The notes: generated by a model from the letters alone, not told the origin. DNA of 64,000 nucleotides from Rhipicephalus microplus (GCF_043290135.1 NC_134704.1:13212001-13276000); one strand, 5' to 3'. Counted from the stretch's first letter, positions 51,010-61,805 are shown. Numbers and translations: made by a program.

Positions 51010-52222
51010 TGTCACGGGTCCCGTTAATTAGGGAGGCAATCACCGGGCTAATTCCAAGGGCCAAAGTATCGGCCGCTTGAACCGCACCACGAAAGCGAAA
51101 GCGTGGACAATTTAGAAGTGGTCCAATTCGGCGCGCCAGCGGACGCCAGCTGTGGCCCAAAGAACAAGTCAGAGCCGAGAGTTGATAAACAAAACAAAAT
51201 TATATTCTCAATTATGGCAGATCAAAACAATACACAAGTATGCACACTCGACAACAGTGGAATACAACATGTCACCAATCAAACAACGTACTACACAGTA
51301 CAATCAGCCACACTCGAAACAACGGACACAGACAACAATACGCACTACAATGCAGTCGCATGCATCGAACAACCAAGACACTTGAAGACTAAAGAGTTAG
51401 AAAACTTATTCAGTCCAAAGTTTTTGGAACAAAAGTCCGAAGATACTCTTCCGAGAATCACTCACTCAAGGTCCAGCATTGTTGTCGTTCCGCTGACCCC
51501 GAAGTTTCTCTTCCAGGAAACCTTGCGTCTTCAATTGGCCGCTCTCACAACACCAAACTTCTTCGCCGGTAACACGTCGGCTTCCCACGTGCAGCTGTTG
51601 CCACGCGTCTTCACTCGCTGGCGGTAGACACACACTCTTGCCTGTAGCTCGAGTCTTCGCCCCTCAGATGGGAATCCTCTTCTTCTCCTCCTTTGTCACT
51701 GAGGACAAAAGGCTTCGCCGACAAGGCGGAACACCCTACGCACTCAGGCGCAATATTACTTCTTCTCTTGCTTTGTCACTGAGGACAAAACCTTCGCCGC
51801 CGACACGGCGGAACACCCTACGCACTCTGGCGCATACTTTCTTCTTCTCCTCATCTCCCATCTCTGCTGCTCGTTTAAATACCTTCCACGCGAGATTCCA
51901 GAAAATTCTCATCATTTCGTCGGCGCGATACGCAGCGAAGGCTGGGGAAAGCGCCAGACGGTTTGAGGGCCGTCCGCGACAGATGACGCAACCCTGCATC
52001 ACCACGCCCCTTTCCATCGAGAACTTTCCAGGGCTTGCTCAGCCGCCGATGTGAGGAAGTTCGTCGGCGAACCTACGCTTCCGAGGGAAGAGAGACGCGC
52101 GCCCGGGGAGTCTTTGGATGCTTGTTTTTTTTTTTTTTTTATCGTTGACCTCGAGGCGTCTCTCCAGCACTTTGTCGCGAGAATTTGGCAGCGTGCCCTT
52201 TTTGAGCGCTCGTTTTGTGACA
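51010..52222 (-). mobile_element. solo LTR, 1213 bp, 5-bp TSD
   Basis: Begins tgtcacggg and ends ttttgtgaca, the TG...CA form with a 6-bp inverted end. The direct repeat gcacc flanks it (51005-51009 and 52223-52227). A TATA-like tatttaaa (complement at 51874-51881) suggests minus-strand transcription. A unit of about 78 bp is duplicated at about 51682-51840 (tttgtcactgaggacaaaa ... cggaacaccctacgcactc). No internal gag-pol region, so it is a recombined solo LTR, probably Ty3/gypsy-type. Confidence 0.85.
51682..51840. repeat. 78-bp tandem duplication inside the LTR
   Basis: Both units share tttgtcactgaggacaaaa and cggaacaccctacgcactc, with differences in between. Confidence 0.85.
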
Positions 52223-52712
52223 GCACCGACCTTTCTCTTTACGTGAGTGCCGTGTTTCTCCATTATATGTGCCACGCTACTACAATAGATGACCAACTTG
52301 CCGGAGCTCCAACACTTTTTGTCATTGCAAACTTGTGAAAATCACGAGAAAAGCTTTTTCATCCTCAATATTCGCACCCGCCTTATCAGTAACCAAGTTC
52401 CATTCATTACCCGCAGAACATGCTACCCTCTATCCTCACTCAGTCCAGGTACACACGTATTGACCTTTGCAGTTCATTTCTCATACTTCTTGGTACTACA
52501 TTAAATGTTCCTAGTACTGGTGCCAATAGTTTTGGGCTGGCTAAGAGGCCAGACATCCACCATTTGTTACTATAACCTTGTTTGTCAAGAAGACGACCAA
52601 TGTTTTCCTGCAGAGGTTCACTTTAAAGAAAAGCAACAAAGCACAATGATGTTGATAAGCAGAAAAAACAAACAAAGTAAGCTTTGAAAACAGAATAAAA
52701 AAAAAGAGCTTT

Positions 52713-53502
52713 GCATTAAAGGTGTATCTGCACCAAAATTTATCAAACCAAGCTCTAGGACAAATACATTCAAAGGGCCCCCAAGCCACCTCCAATATTT
52801 TTTAAGCATTTCAAGTAAACGCACGGATCGAGTGCGGAATGCCGTAGCGATCAACGATTCTCCACGTGGCAGTGCTACGAGCCTACGGTGCGCCACAAAG
52901 AGATGTGGCACGCGCCGTGCCACATCTCTGGTGCTCCGAGCCTTATATGTCAGATATGTTGTCGAGCAAGAGCCTACGACTTTCCGTCAGTCTGCAAACA
53001 GCTGTCCGCGCTACTTGTTGTTGTTCGTTGTGTTGCCTGCGTGCATGTAACAGGTGAGGGGCACAGCGAGTTCCCGTATGAGTCTATTGCGTTGGCAATC
53101 CTTTGAAGGTATGCGTGCAACACAGGTTCCATACCAGCACGATTACGGCAGCCACGGTTTGCCGACAAGCATGCAACTGACAGAGTCGACGGTTGAGTCG
53201 CGGCAACCGGATGTAAATGGTATTTCAAGCAGCGCGTCGGTAATGACGTATGCCACACGAGATTGGGAGGGGCGCTCGGCAAGAGGGCAAAGGGGCATGG
53301 GAAAGGATACCAGCAGAGGGAAGCGCAGGAGGGAGCGAATGGTGTGGTCGTCACGGTTTTGATAATCAAACCTGTCTAACTCCGCTATTACTGCACAGTT
53401 TCGAAAAATTCTCACGGCTTTGTGTTCATCCTACATTCGTGCACAATTTCCCCACAACAACTGACTTTCAACCTCTGGGTGGTTTACGGTCCCTTTAAAA
53501 TA
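52713..53502. repeat. probable non-autonomous repeat with ttaaagg ends
   Basis: The left edge attaaaggtgtatctgcacc and the right edge ggtccctttaaaata form a weak inverted pair. Contains a 14-bp perfect hairpin (agagatgtggcacg, 52899-52929). No recognised protein. Confidence 0.4.
52899..52929. repeat. 14-bp perfect hairpin
   Basis: agagatgtggcacg, three-base loop cgc, then its exact complement. Confidence 0.9.
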
Positions 53503-54067
53503 GAGTTTGTATTCCTAATCAGCTTTGAGAAGTGGAACAATTATGCTTGGATGACTAAAGTCATCAAAATTAAGAAGTCTAGATGCTTTTCACCACGTGA
53601 GTTTCACTATCACCCCTGCTATTGAGAGCTGGATTGTTTGCTTACCCCACCCCATTCAGCCAGATGGGAGTAGCAAAACACTACAGAGATGGGAGACAGT
53701 GGTGATGTGTTGAGGAGATATTCGCAGCACAACAGCCCTGGGGAGATGGGAGGCTATTTGAATGGTGCAAGATGCTCAGCAAAAATGCTCCCAAAATTGT
53801 CTTCAGTTGCCCAAGGTACAGTAGCCAGAATACGAACGAATAAAGGAAGTTTCAGCCCAACTGGTTAAATTTTTCCAATAACAGATTTACCTAAAAGTAG
53901 AGTCACTAACTATTTTTTGTAAGAAGATAAAAAGTCAAAAATAAAAATAAAGGAAGTTCTACTTTTCGACTGAATTATGCTCAGTGAACCTCGTAGCCAG
54001 TAGTTGGTGTGATGACATGTAATTCAACGCATTTTTCATATGTGGGCCATTTTGCAGCATAACTTTT

Positions 54068-54262
54068 GATAATATTAATTTTTGGGCTTTTAAGCCCTAA
54101 AATTAGAATTTGATTAAGAAATACAAAATAGCAGAGGGCTCCAGAACCTGAGCTTAATCTAATCTAAGCACACAGGCCTCTAGCATTTTACTGCCATCGA
54201 AATGAGGCCACTGCAGACAGGATTTGATTCAGCAACCTTTGGGTAAGTAGTCAAGCAGTCAA
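54068..54262 (-). repeat. SINE-A, degraded copy
   Basis: tttttgggcttttaagccct, gagggctccagaacctgag, ctaagcacacaggcctctag and the head-side gaggccactgcagacaggat follow the SINE-A order. Confidence 0.62.
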
Positions 54263-55072
54263 ACTTATTGGGTAGTAACCTAAGTGTGTATATCAGCGAA
54301 AGTCTACCGAAAATAAAAGTAGTACAATAATGTCCACGTGACTAATGAAATGGCACATACATTGTTAAAAATAGGCAATCAGAAATGGTGACTTATTTCG
54401 CCATTTAACCTGTATGGCTGTTTTGAGGTACAGCTGAACTCAACCTACATAAGAAGTAAAAAAAAAAAGACTGATGGCAAACGAAAAATATTTAAATAAA
54501 GTAACAATACTTTTGTTTTACATATTGCCATAAAATATCATAACCCAAAAGGATTTTCAACTTTATACAAGCATGTGAGCATCTCTATCTCTGATAAAAA
54601 GTGCGCGGCCAACTTTACAATGGCAGCGGAAAATAAAAACGAGCAGAACTTTTTCAAATGAAAGACACAAAATACTATTATTCAAGAAGAAAAATATCAC
54701 AAACAAACAAAAAAAGAGGGGGAGGGACTATTAGACCGCTCATGTATGACCTATAAGTAAGCTTTGCCAAAAAACTTCTGTGACGAACAGGAATGCACGC
54801 TTTACAGGAGCAAACCCAAGCAGCGTTTATATTGCCGACGGGGATTTCGTAGAATGATGACAGGGGCAAAAGGTGCAGCGCTCCCGTAATACTCGGCTCA
54901 GCGCTAAATTTCGGATCATTTACAAACTCGGCCACAAGTTCGCGCGTTCCTATTGAGCGGCGGCCACATTCATGCGGTCGGAGCGCGTATCACGCGTAGC
55001 GACGCACCGACAACACGCGCGGCCTCAAACGGCAGAAAAATGAAGCTGCAACGGTGCATGGGAGCGCGTGAG
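54263..55072. other. intergenic sequence turning CpG-rich toward the GPCR
   Basis: AT-rich until about 54.75 kb, then CpG-rich (54.9-55.07 kb) with cgcgcgttcc and cgcgtagcgacgcaccg words, a plausible promoter region for the plus-strand GPCR. A minus-strand frame at 54678-54935 has no recognised homology. Confidence 0.35.
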
Positions 55073-55220
55073 AAAGACGGGAGCATATTTGCAGCTTAAG
55101 GCGCGAAAACGACACGGACGAAGAGAGACAGTACACACACACGGAGCGCCACTTCCAACAAAGATTTATTTCGAAAGAGCACAGAACATATATAGACACC
55201 GCGCGCGCCGTCACCGTGCC

Positions 55221-56245
55221 TTAATGCGCAGCCGCATTTAAGTAGCGTAACTCCTTTGGCGATAAAGAAATGGAGGCTACGCTGACGCACAGATCACCTA
55301 ATTCGATTATTCTCTTGGCCTCAATGATTAGTCTTACTGATTTATCAGGGCTTCGGGCGACTACCGCGCAGGCGCTAAAGTTAGGAACGCAATGACAATC
55401 CCGGCAGTGAATTGCGAGGTGGCCCTCTCTGCCATTTCTGACGTTGTTATTATGCTGTCTTAGCCTATCATTCAGGCATTGCTCGGTATGGCCTACGTAC
55501 CATCTACCACACGAACAGGGGAACTCGTAGACCACACCCTTCTGACAAATTACATACTTGTTCTGGTGGTTCACATTGCAGGCCGGAGCTTTCCTGAGAA
55601 AGGGGTTAGTCAACTTGCAGAGCCTGGAAAGTTTTAACGGCGCAGAGAAGACCACCTTTACATCAACCTGTTCGGCAATCTTTTTCAGATTATGGGATAC
55701 GCGGTGTATATAAGGAATCACAGCAAGCTTAACATTATCCTGGGGTGACCCTTCGCTTGTGCGGCAGTTCCGCGACTTCTTCAAAATCTTCTCCGCCACT
55801 GACACCAAAGTGTGCTGTGGATAGCCCGCCTGCTCAAGACGGTCAACCTGCTTGAGGAAACTGTCTGCTGCTCTGTGTGGGCAGGATTTCTTGAAAGCAT
55901 TCAGCAGGCACATGTTGGCGATGCTACGTTTGACAAGCTTAGAATGGGACGAGCTAAAAGGTAGTAAAGGTTTGTTAGCACGAGGCTCATACTGCCAACA
56001 TGTATGATCAGTTGTTACAAACAATCTAAGATCTAAAAACCTTATAGTCGAATCGACCGAAAGTTCGTGTGTCACTATTAAGGGCGATAAAACAAGCCTA
56101 AAAATTGTTAAGGTGTTAGTAACGACTTGGTCGGTGTCCATGAACTTTTTGTCTATGAGAACTAAAAAATCATCTACAAATCTAAAAACCCTGATGACAC
56201 CGCTACCTTCGAGAAGGCTAGAAATGGTCCTGCCTGCGCGAGCTA
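55221..56245 (-). pseudogene. Penelope-like RT/GIY-YIG fragment, left arm
   Basis: The open frame begins without a true start at the palindrome centre. It shows the RT catalytic strand FRFVDDFLVLID, a thumb-like region, and an endonuclease with KYVICQKGVVYEF, CGRWYVGHTEQCL and RLRQHNNNV (GIY-YIG-type Tyr, Gly, Arg and His), then a zinc-binding HCRDCHC. The first Met-led frame runs 55221-56141 (306 codons). Fingers and most of the palm are missing. The frame is intact but cannot make a full protein. Confidence 0.9.
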
Positions 56246-56263
56246 AAAACAGGTCACTTAAAA

Positions 56264-57295
56264 ATGGCGCTAGCTCGCGCAGGCAGGACCATTTCTAGCC
56301 TTCTCGAAGGTAGCGGTGTCATCAGGGTTTTTAGATTTGTAGATGATTTTTTAGTTCTCATAGACAAAAAGTTCATGGACACCGACCAAGTCGTTACTAA
56401 CACCTTAACAATTTTTAGGCTTGTTTTATCGCCCTTAATAGTGACACACGAACTTTCGGTCGATTCGACTATAAGGTTTTTAGATCTTAGATTGTTTGTA
56501 ACAACTGATCATACATGTTGGCAGTATGAGCCTCGTGCTAACAAACCTTTACTACCTTTTAGCTCGTCCCATTCTAAGCTTGTCAAACGTAGCATCGCCA
56601 ACATGTGCCTGCTGAATGCTTTCAAGAAATCCTGCCCACACAGAGCAGCAGACAGTTTCCTCAAGCAGGTTGACCGTCTTGAGCAGGCGGGCTATCCACA
56701 GCACACTTTGGTGTCAGTGGCGGAGAAGATTTTGAAGAAGTCGCGGAACTGCCGCACAAGCGAAGGGTCACCCCAGGATAATGTTAAGCTTGCTGTGATT
56801 CCTTATATACACCGCGTATCCCATAATCTGAAAAAGATTGCCGAACAGGTTGATGTAAAGGTGGTCTTCTCTGCGCCGTTAAAACTTTCCAGGCTCTGCA
56901 AGTTGACTAACCCCTTTCTCAGGAAAGCTCCGGCCTGCAATGTGAACCACCAGAACAAGTATGTAATTTGTCAGAAGGGTGTGGTCTACGAGTTCCCCTG
57001 TTCGTGTGGTAGATGGTACGTAGGCCATACCGAGCAATGCCTGAATGATAGGCTAAGACAGCATAATAACAACGTCAGAAATGGCAGAGAGGGCCACCTC
57101 GCAATTCACTGCCGGGATTGTCATTGCGTTCCTAACTTTAGCGCCTGCGCGGTAGTCGCCCGAAGCCCTGATAAATCAGTAAGACTAATCATTGAGGCCA
57201 AGAGAATAATCGAATTAGGTGATCTGTGCGTCAGCGTAGCCTCCATTTCTTTATCGCCTAAGGAGTTACGCTACTTAAATGCGGCTGCGCATTAA
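56264..57295 (+). pseudogene. Penelope-like RT/GIY-YIG fragment, right arm
   Basis: Same protein as the left arm, on the opposite strand; the 306-residue shared part is identical. The ATG at 56264 lies in the spacer and is accidental (MALARAGRTISSLLEG). A polyadenylation-like aataaa is at about 57347. Truncated at the same RT position as the left arm. Confidence 0.9.
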
Positions 57296-57602
57296 GGCAC
57301 GGTGACGGCGCGCGCGGTGTCTATATATGTTCTGTGCTCTTTCGAAATAAATCTTTGTTGGAAGTGGCGCTCCGTGTGTGTGTACTGTCTCTCTTCGTCC
57401 GTGTCGTTTTCGCGCCTTAAGCTGCAAATATGTTAAACCAACAAGCCCAGTCTGCTATTCTTACAAAAAGACGGGAGCTGCGGTATAAAGACATCACTTT
57501 CGACACATTCCTCGATAACGCTTGCCACAACCGCCACCAGGGGCCCTCCATCCCTCGCTTCCCTAGGGTCGCGCTTGCCTACCCCCCCCCCCCCTTCCCC
57601 AG

Positions 57603-58301
57603 CGACCCTCGCAGGGAGATGGCTGCCGCGAGGAACGCGTGACCAGCGTGGCGTCGGGCAACGGCAGCTCGGCGTGCTCGGGCCCGTGGGCCGGGCCCTG
57701 GGCGGGCGGCGCGGCAGCCGAAGCGGCGCTGCTGCTGGCGCTCGCCGCCCTCGGCATGGGCACCAACTGCCTGCTCATGGGACAGGTGGCCGCCCGTAGA
57801 CGCGGGTGGGCGCAAGGCCTTCTCTTCCACCAGGGCCTCGTCGACTGCACGCGCGCCGGTCTACTGCTTCCGCTAGGCCTAGCCCTTCTGCTGTGCCAGC
57901 GGGCGCCGCCGCGGTGTCCCGTGCTCGAGTCGGCCTTCCTGCTGCTCGTCACCGTCTCCACGGTGAACCTGCTCACGTGGGTGCTCAGTGACGGCGGCCC
58001 GGACTCGCCGCAGTGCCTCGCGCTCGCGCTCTTCCTCGTGTGGTTCGCGTCGGTCACCGTCCAGCTGGGACCGACCTTTCTGGCGGGCGCCCGCGCCGCG
58101 CACCTCTGCCCCGTGCAGCCGGGACCGCACTACGTGCTCGGCCTGCTATGGGTGGGCGTCAACGCGCTCTGCGTGCTCCTCACCGCCATGCACCTGCGAA
58201 GGCTGCACCGCGACCTGTGCCGCTCCAAGGTGGAGGCGGCGCGCGTCGCCTCGCTCGTCACCGCGATGATGGTCTCCGCGCCTGGCGATCGGACCATGCA
58301 G
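57603..58301 (+). CDS. class A orphan GPCR, exon with TM1-TM5
   Basis: An integral plasma-membrane receptor. The exon is GC-rich and ends at CAG before a GTGCGT donor, phase 0. TM1 is EAALLLALAALGMGTNCLLM; TM2 is LVDCTRAGLLLPLGLALLL with the conserved Asp; TM3 starts after a Cys (RCPVLESAF). TM4 has the conserved Trp (FLVWFASVTVQLGP); a second extracellular Cys is in HLCPVQPG. TM5 is YVLGLLWVGVNALCVLLTA. No DRY is seen after TM3: the position reads near WVLSDGG. There is no in-frame ATG at the exon head. Either an upstream exon joins at the C-run/AG acceptor at 57602, or a miscounted C-run hides a continuous N-terminus. Ligand unknown. Confidence 0.82.
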
Positions 58302-58695
58302 GTGCGTGCACACGATGCTTCCTCCGCTCAAACGAGGCGTATCGCGATTCATTCGCTCCACAGCACCGCTTCCCGAGCTTTTACCCGCTGTAGCAAAAAA
58401 AAAAAAAAAATTGCGCTGCAGCTTCCGTATACTCGTGAGTAAGATAGTTAACGCCATGCGGGAATTAAAATAGAAAGAAACCTCAGCCATAGAAAGTCTC
58501 GCGCAAGAGTGATGGAAAGTCAGGGTGGAGAAAAAGCGCTAAGTGTACCGAATAGTCCATTATGTGCATAAATATTCGAGAAACTCAACCAGACATACAC
58601 GTACGCATAATTTTTTTGCCTCAATGAGGCCTGCTCATCTATAACCGACTGCCTCCATGTCCCTAAGATTCTAAGGATATGCACTTTTCTTAAAG

Positions 58696-58965
58696 GACTA
58701 TGTGGAGCGCCAGGAGCGATGGGGCCTGCGGCGGCTGCGCGCCTTCGGTCTGCTGCTAGCTGCCTACATGCTTTTCTGGGGTCCCCTGTTTGTGGTGACG
58801 CTCGTTCAGCCGAAGGCACCCCTACCGCACCAAGTTGCCATGCATGTGGCTTTTGTGCACGCCACGGTCAACCCTGCATTGCTTCTTGTGCTAGACACAG
58901 ACCCACGGGGCTCTCCTGGTGCAACGCCCCTGCAGCTGCCCGTTGACCAGATGGTGCCTTTGTGA
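58696..58965 (+). CDS. class A orphan GPCR, exon with TM6-TM7
   Basis: Acceptor TTAAAG, phase 0, starting DYVERQERWGLRRL. TM6 is LLLAAYMLFWGPLFVVTLV with the conserved aromatic-x-Pro pattern. TM7 is HVAFVHATVNPALLLVLD, where NPALL replaces NPxxY. The frame reaches a stop at 58963-58965. A full GTGAGT donor overlaps it (58962), so the gene may splice on and the stop may not be used. Confidence 0.82.
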   Translation, partial: DYVERQERWGLRRLRAFGLLLAAYMLFWGPLFVVTLVQPKAPLPHQVAMHVAFVHATVNPALLLVLDTDPRGSPGATPLQLPVDQMVPL

Positions 58966-60845
58966 GTATGCACCCTCCTTTATGGGCCGTCTTCAAACAC
59001 ACTTCACACACAATTATACACACAGCGAACTCTTACGTACCTGTGGTTATTTTCTCATAATACCCAAGCTAGTTTCGAACTTTGCAACCTGTTCATTAAA
59101 TTTAATTAGATAATGTTGGTTTCATAAGTCAAATTAAATGTTTAGCAGTATGTTATGGTCCTAATGACCCAAACAAAGGAAGCCATATTCAATGGTGTCT
59201 AGAATTATACACCTGCATGCTGCACACTCCTGTTACACATAACTGCTGCCTCCTTACTTGTTTCTTTTTCCTGGCTCAAGAATAGCATCACAGTAACAGA
59301 GTGGTATAAAGCGACAAGTCAGCTCATATTTGGATCTGGCATGAACTGACAAAAAAAAAAGAAATGAGGATAGCTATTATATCAGCATATACATTATATA
59401 AAAGCACTTTGACTTGGGCGAGTTGGTACATAATTGGATAGGCTTCAGCGCAATTTAGACGAATTCTGTGTGTCTCCACTTGTCTTCGTCTAAATTGCGC
59501 CGAAGCCTATCCAATATGTTATATAACAATGTCCATTAATACATGCTATTAGCATCACATGAATAGCTTTGTTTGGACATCTCAAACAGTCAAAATGCAC
59601 AAGGATCAAGTTTTCAAAGCAATGCGCTATTTTACACCATTAAAACCCACACAAAATGCTCTGCCCAACTAGTCAGATCACACACATGGTACTTCTACTG
59701 ACAGTATTTCACCTCTAACACACAAGTAAGCAGAAGCCACACAACATGGGATTCAGGTGAAAGGCAGAATGTGCATATCCACCCCTAAGAAAGTGCTTTG
59801 CAAGCAAGATATAAAAAGTGGCAGAGGCAGTGTTTTTCCTACCTCAGCCACTATAGCACAGTCTGGGAACGTTCTTGTAATAGCACCATTCCTGGGTGGA
59901 AGTTCACAACTTGGAACGCACAAACAAAATATCAAAAGGGTCTGGCTTTAGGCCTTCTTCACTACAAACAGGGCTGAGACACAAGATCGCTGGAAGATAT
60001 TATCATGTCATAAGCCACAAATAGCATTGCAGTCACCACTGCACATTACTACCTCATATATTATCTCCTTGTTCTGGGGACAATAGTATACCAATATATG
60101 CAGGAACCACATTTCTAAAATGGCCCTGCTCTATAGAGTTTATTACAATACAGGAGACTCTTGTTAAATAGAACCTGAAGGGACCGGTAAAATGGTTTCC
60201 ATAAGAGAGTATGGTTGGGTAAATGGTATATGCCAGTTTCAGCATAATGTCTTTGAAACGGCTGCAAGTATTTCCATAAAATTTTACATGCTCACAAAAA
60301 GTGCCTCTGGGTATCAAGTGACACCCTTATTTTATGCCTAGGTTGCTTATCCTTCCAATGGCCCACTCGCAAATTTTTTAAGGGGTTTACTTATTCAATG
60401 TACCTTTTCTCTGTAACTACCAAAAGGAATGTAACCACATTCAGCCATATTCTCGTAGAGACTGATAGGTTACATTTGAACTAAAAACGTATTACATTTT
60501 TCATGAAGGTTCTGTAAAAAAAATAAAAACAGTGCTTGCACAACACGACGGAGGGTTTATATTGTTGTTAATTTCTTTACAGCTTCACTATTGATTAAAC
60601 CAGCCATTTTATAGTTCAAGCTGTTACTAACTTGTTATAGCTCATGCATGCAAAGTATCATCAAAATCGATTCAATACTTTTTGATAAAAGGTACATTGA
60701 AGTTGAAAAAGCTATAGAAAACGCAATTTGAGAAAAACGAAGTTTTACGTGCCCAGAGGGCACGCGGCGCACTTCACTTCATCGCGGCATTTAAAACGCT
60801 TGGAATGGCCACTCAACATCGGGCTTCCACGGGTTTGTTCCTCAG
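58966..60845. other. downstream GPCR intron or intergenic DNA
   Basis: AT-rich. Holds a 30-bp hairpin at 59433-59515 and a Tigger/MITE-like fragment at about 60144-60240 related to the one at 33663. No clear exon. Confidence 0.45.
59433..59515. repeat. 30-bp hairpin arms, one mismatch
   Basis: attggataggcttcagcgca starts the left arm (59433-59462). The right arm (59486-59515) is its complement except one base; loop 23 bases. Confidence 0.92.
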
Positions 60846-61027
60846 ATTACAGTGGATTTTCTGGTGTCCAGAATGCAAATCCGATCGACAGTGTTGTAAA
60901 ATCCAAGCATGAAACCAATTATATTAGATACAGTCCTTCCGTTTATGAGCTTTCCGTTTCCCGAGAGTCAACTGTGTTCACTAGAAGAAACTCTGGCACT
61001 GTGATTGTTCAGCCACCAGGGGAATGA
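60846..61027 (+). CDS. possible last coding exon of the GPCR (C-tail), uncertain
   Basis: A strong acceptor (tttgttcctcag) at 60845 precedes a 60-codon open frame beginning DYSGFSGVQNANP and ending SGTVIVQPPGE then stop. It is Ser/Thr/Arg-rich like a receptor tail. Its phase does not match a direct join to the GTGAGT donor at 58962; an unseen small exon would be needed. May be unrelated. Confidence 0.3.
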
Positions 61028-61454
61028 TGGGTAGTAGTACACGGATTTGCCTAATCTCCGTGCTTCTGCGCTTCGAATGTACTTATGGCTTCGTTTATTG
61101 TTGTGCTTTGGTTTTGTTTCATATAAAAGAAAAGACCGTTGTGAACATCATAAACTGATTTTAATTGGAGAGCTTTAAAAAAGGTTACGGTGGTGAAACA
61201 TAACTGCGAAAAATTTGTTAAACTTCGTCTTGTGACAAAGTGCTCCAGGCCACATAAAGCCAAACAGAGCAATAAGAATGAAGTTAAGACAAATTCATGA
61301 ACTTCTCATCATTCCCATGCTGGCTGAAGTGCTATGCGTTGCAGCTCCCACAGCACCTGAGTTCTCTCTAGTGTATTTATAGGAGACTCTATGCCCTGCT
61401 TCCCATCGTTCCCATCTGTTATAGATACGGTATGTGTCGGTCATAATATACCAA

Positions 61455-61805
61455 GGTGAGACTGCTAGCAATGCTGTCATTCTTCCATTGAAGCGATACA
61501 TAACATATTCCAACAAAGCATCTGCCACGTCACTAATCTACTGAGCACTTTTGCAATGTCTGCAAAACAGTGCAACTGTTTTCCTCCTACTAATTATTAG
61601 CACCTAAAATATTCATAAACTGTACATCATCAAGAGTATGAATGTCAGTAGGTCCAAGCAAGTGTCAGACCTCAACTCTTTCGCTACAGCAGGAGAAAAG
61701 GGCCATTTTTACTAGGTGTAAAAAACTTTTTTTTTGCTGCTATATACTAATGCCTTACTTAAATTCCTTAGTACCAAAATGTAGCTAAAAGACTGTTCTG
61801 TCCAA
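61455..61805. repeat. dispersed repeat, copy 2 (first at 48698)
   Basis: gagactgctagcaatgctgt, cttccattgaagcgatacat, gtcagtaggtccaagcaagt and gtagctaaaagactgttctg follow the order of copy 1. No 30-bp unit flanks this copy. Confidence 0.8.

Larger units (their letters stand above)
55084..57466. mobile_element. Penelope-like retroelement inserted as an inverted dimer
   Basis: Two arms, 55084-56245 and 56271-57432 (1162 bp each), are reverse complements at every position compared, with a 25-bp spacer. The right arm continues to 57466. The 11-bp sequence aaagacgggag flanks the whole unit (55073-55083 and 57467-57477). Each arm encodes the C-terminal reverse transcriptase and a GIY-YIG endonuclease; both are 5'-truncated at the centre. 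The single outer TSD indicates one insertion event. Confidence 0.92.

Noticed and set aside
51103..51627. 174-codon plus-strand open frame
   Set aside because: It lies wholly inside the solo LTR, has no domain, and reads antisense to the likely LTR transcript; chance frame.
55084..57432. Palindrome as an assembly fold-back artefact
   Set aside because: A fold-back error would not create a single 11-bp duplication outside both arms, and the right arm continues 34 bp beyond the left; real insertion is the better reading, though long reads should confirm.
57563..58393. Overlapping frames on both strands in the GPCR exon
   Set aside because: High GC leaves all frames open; only the frame with seven helices is protein-like.
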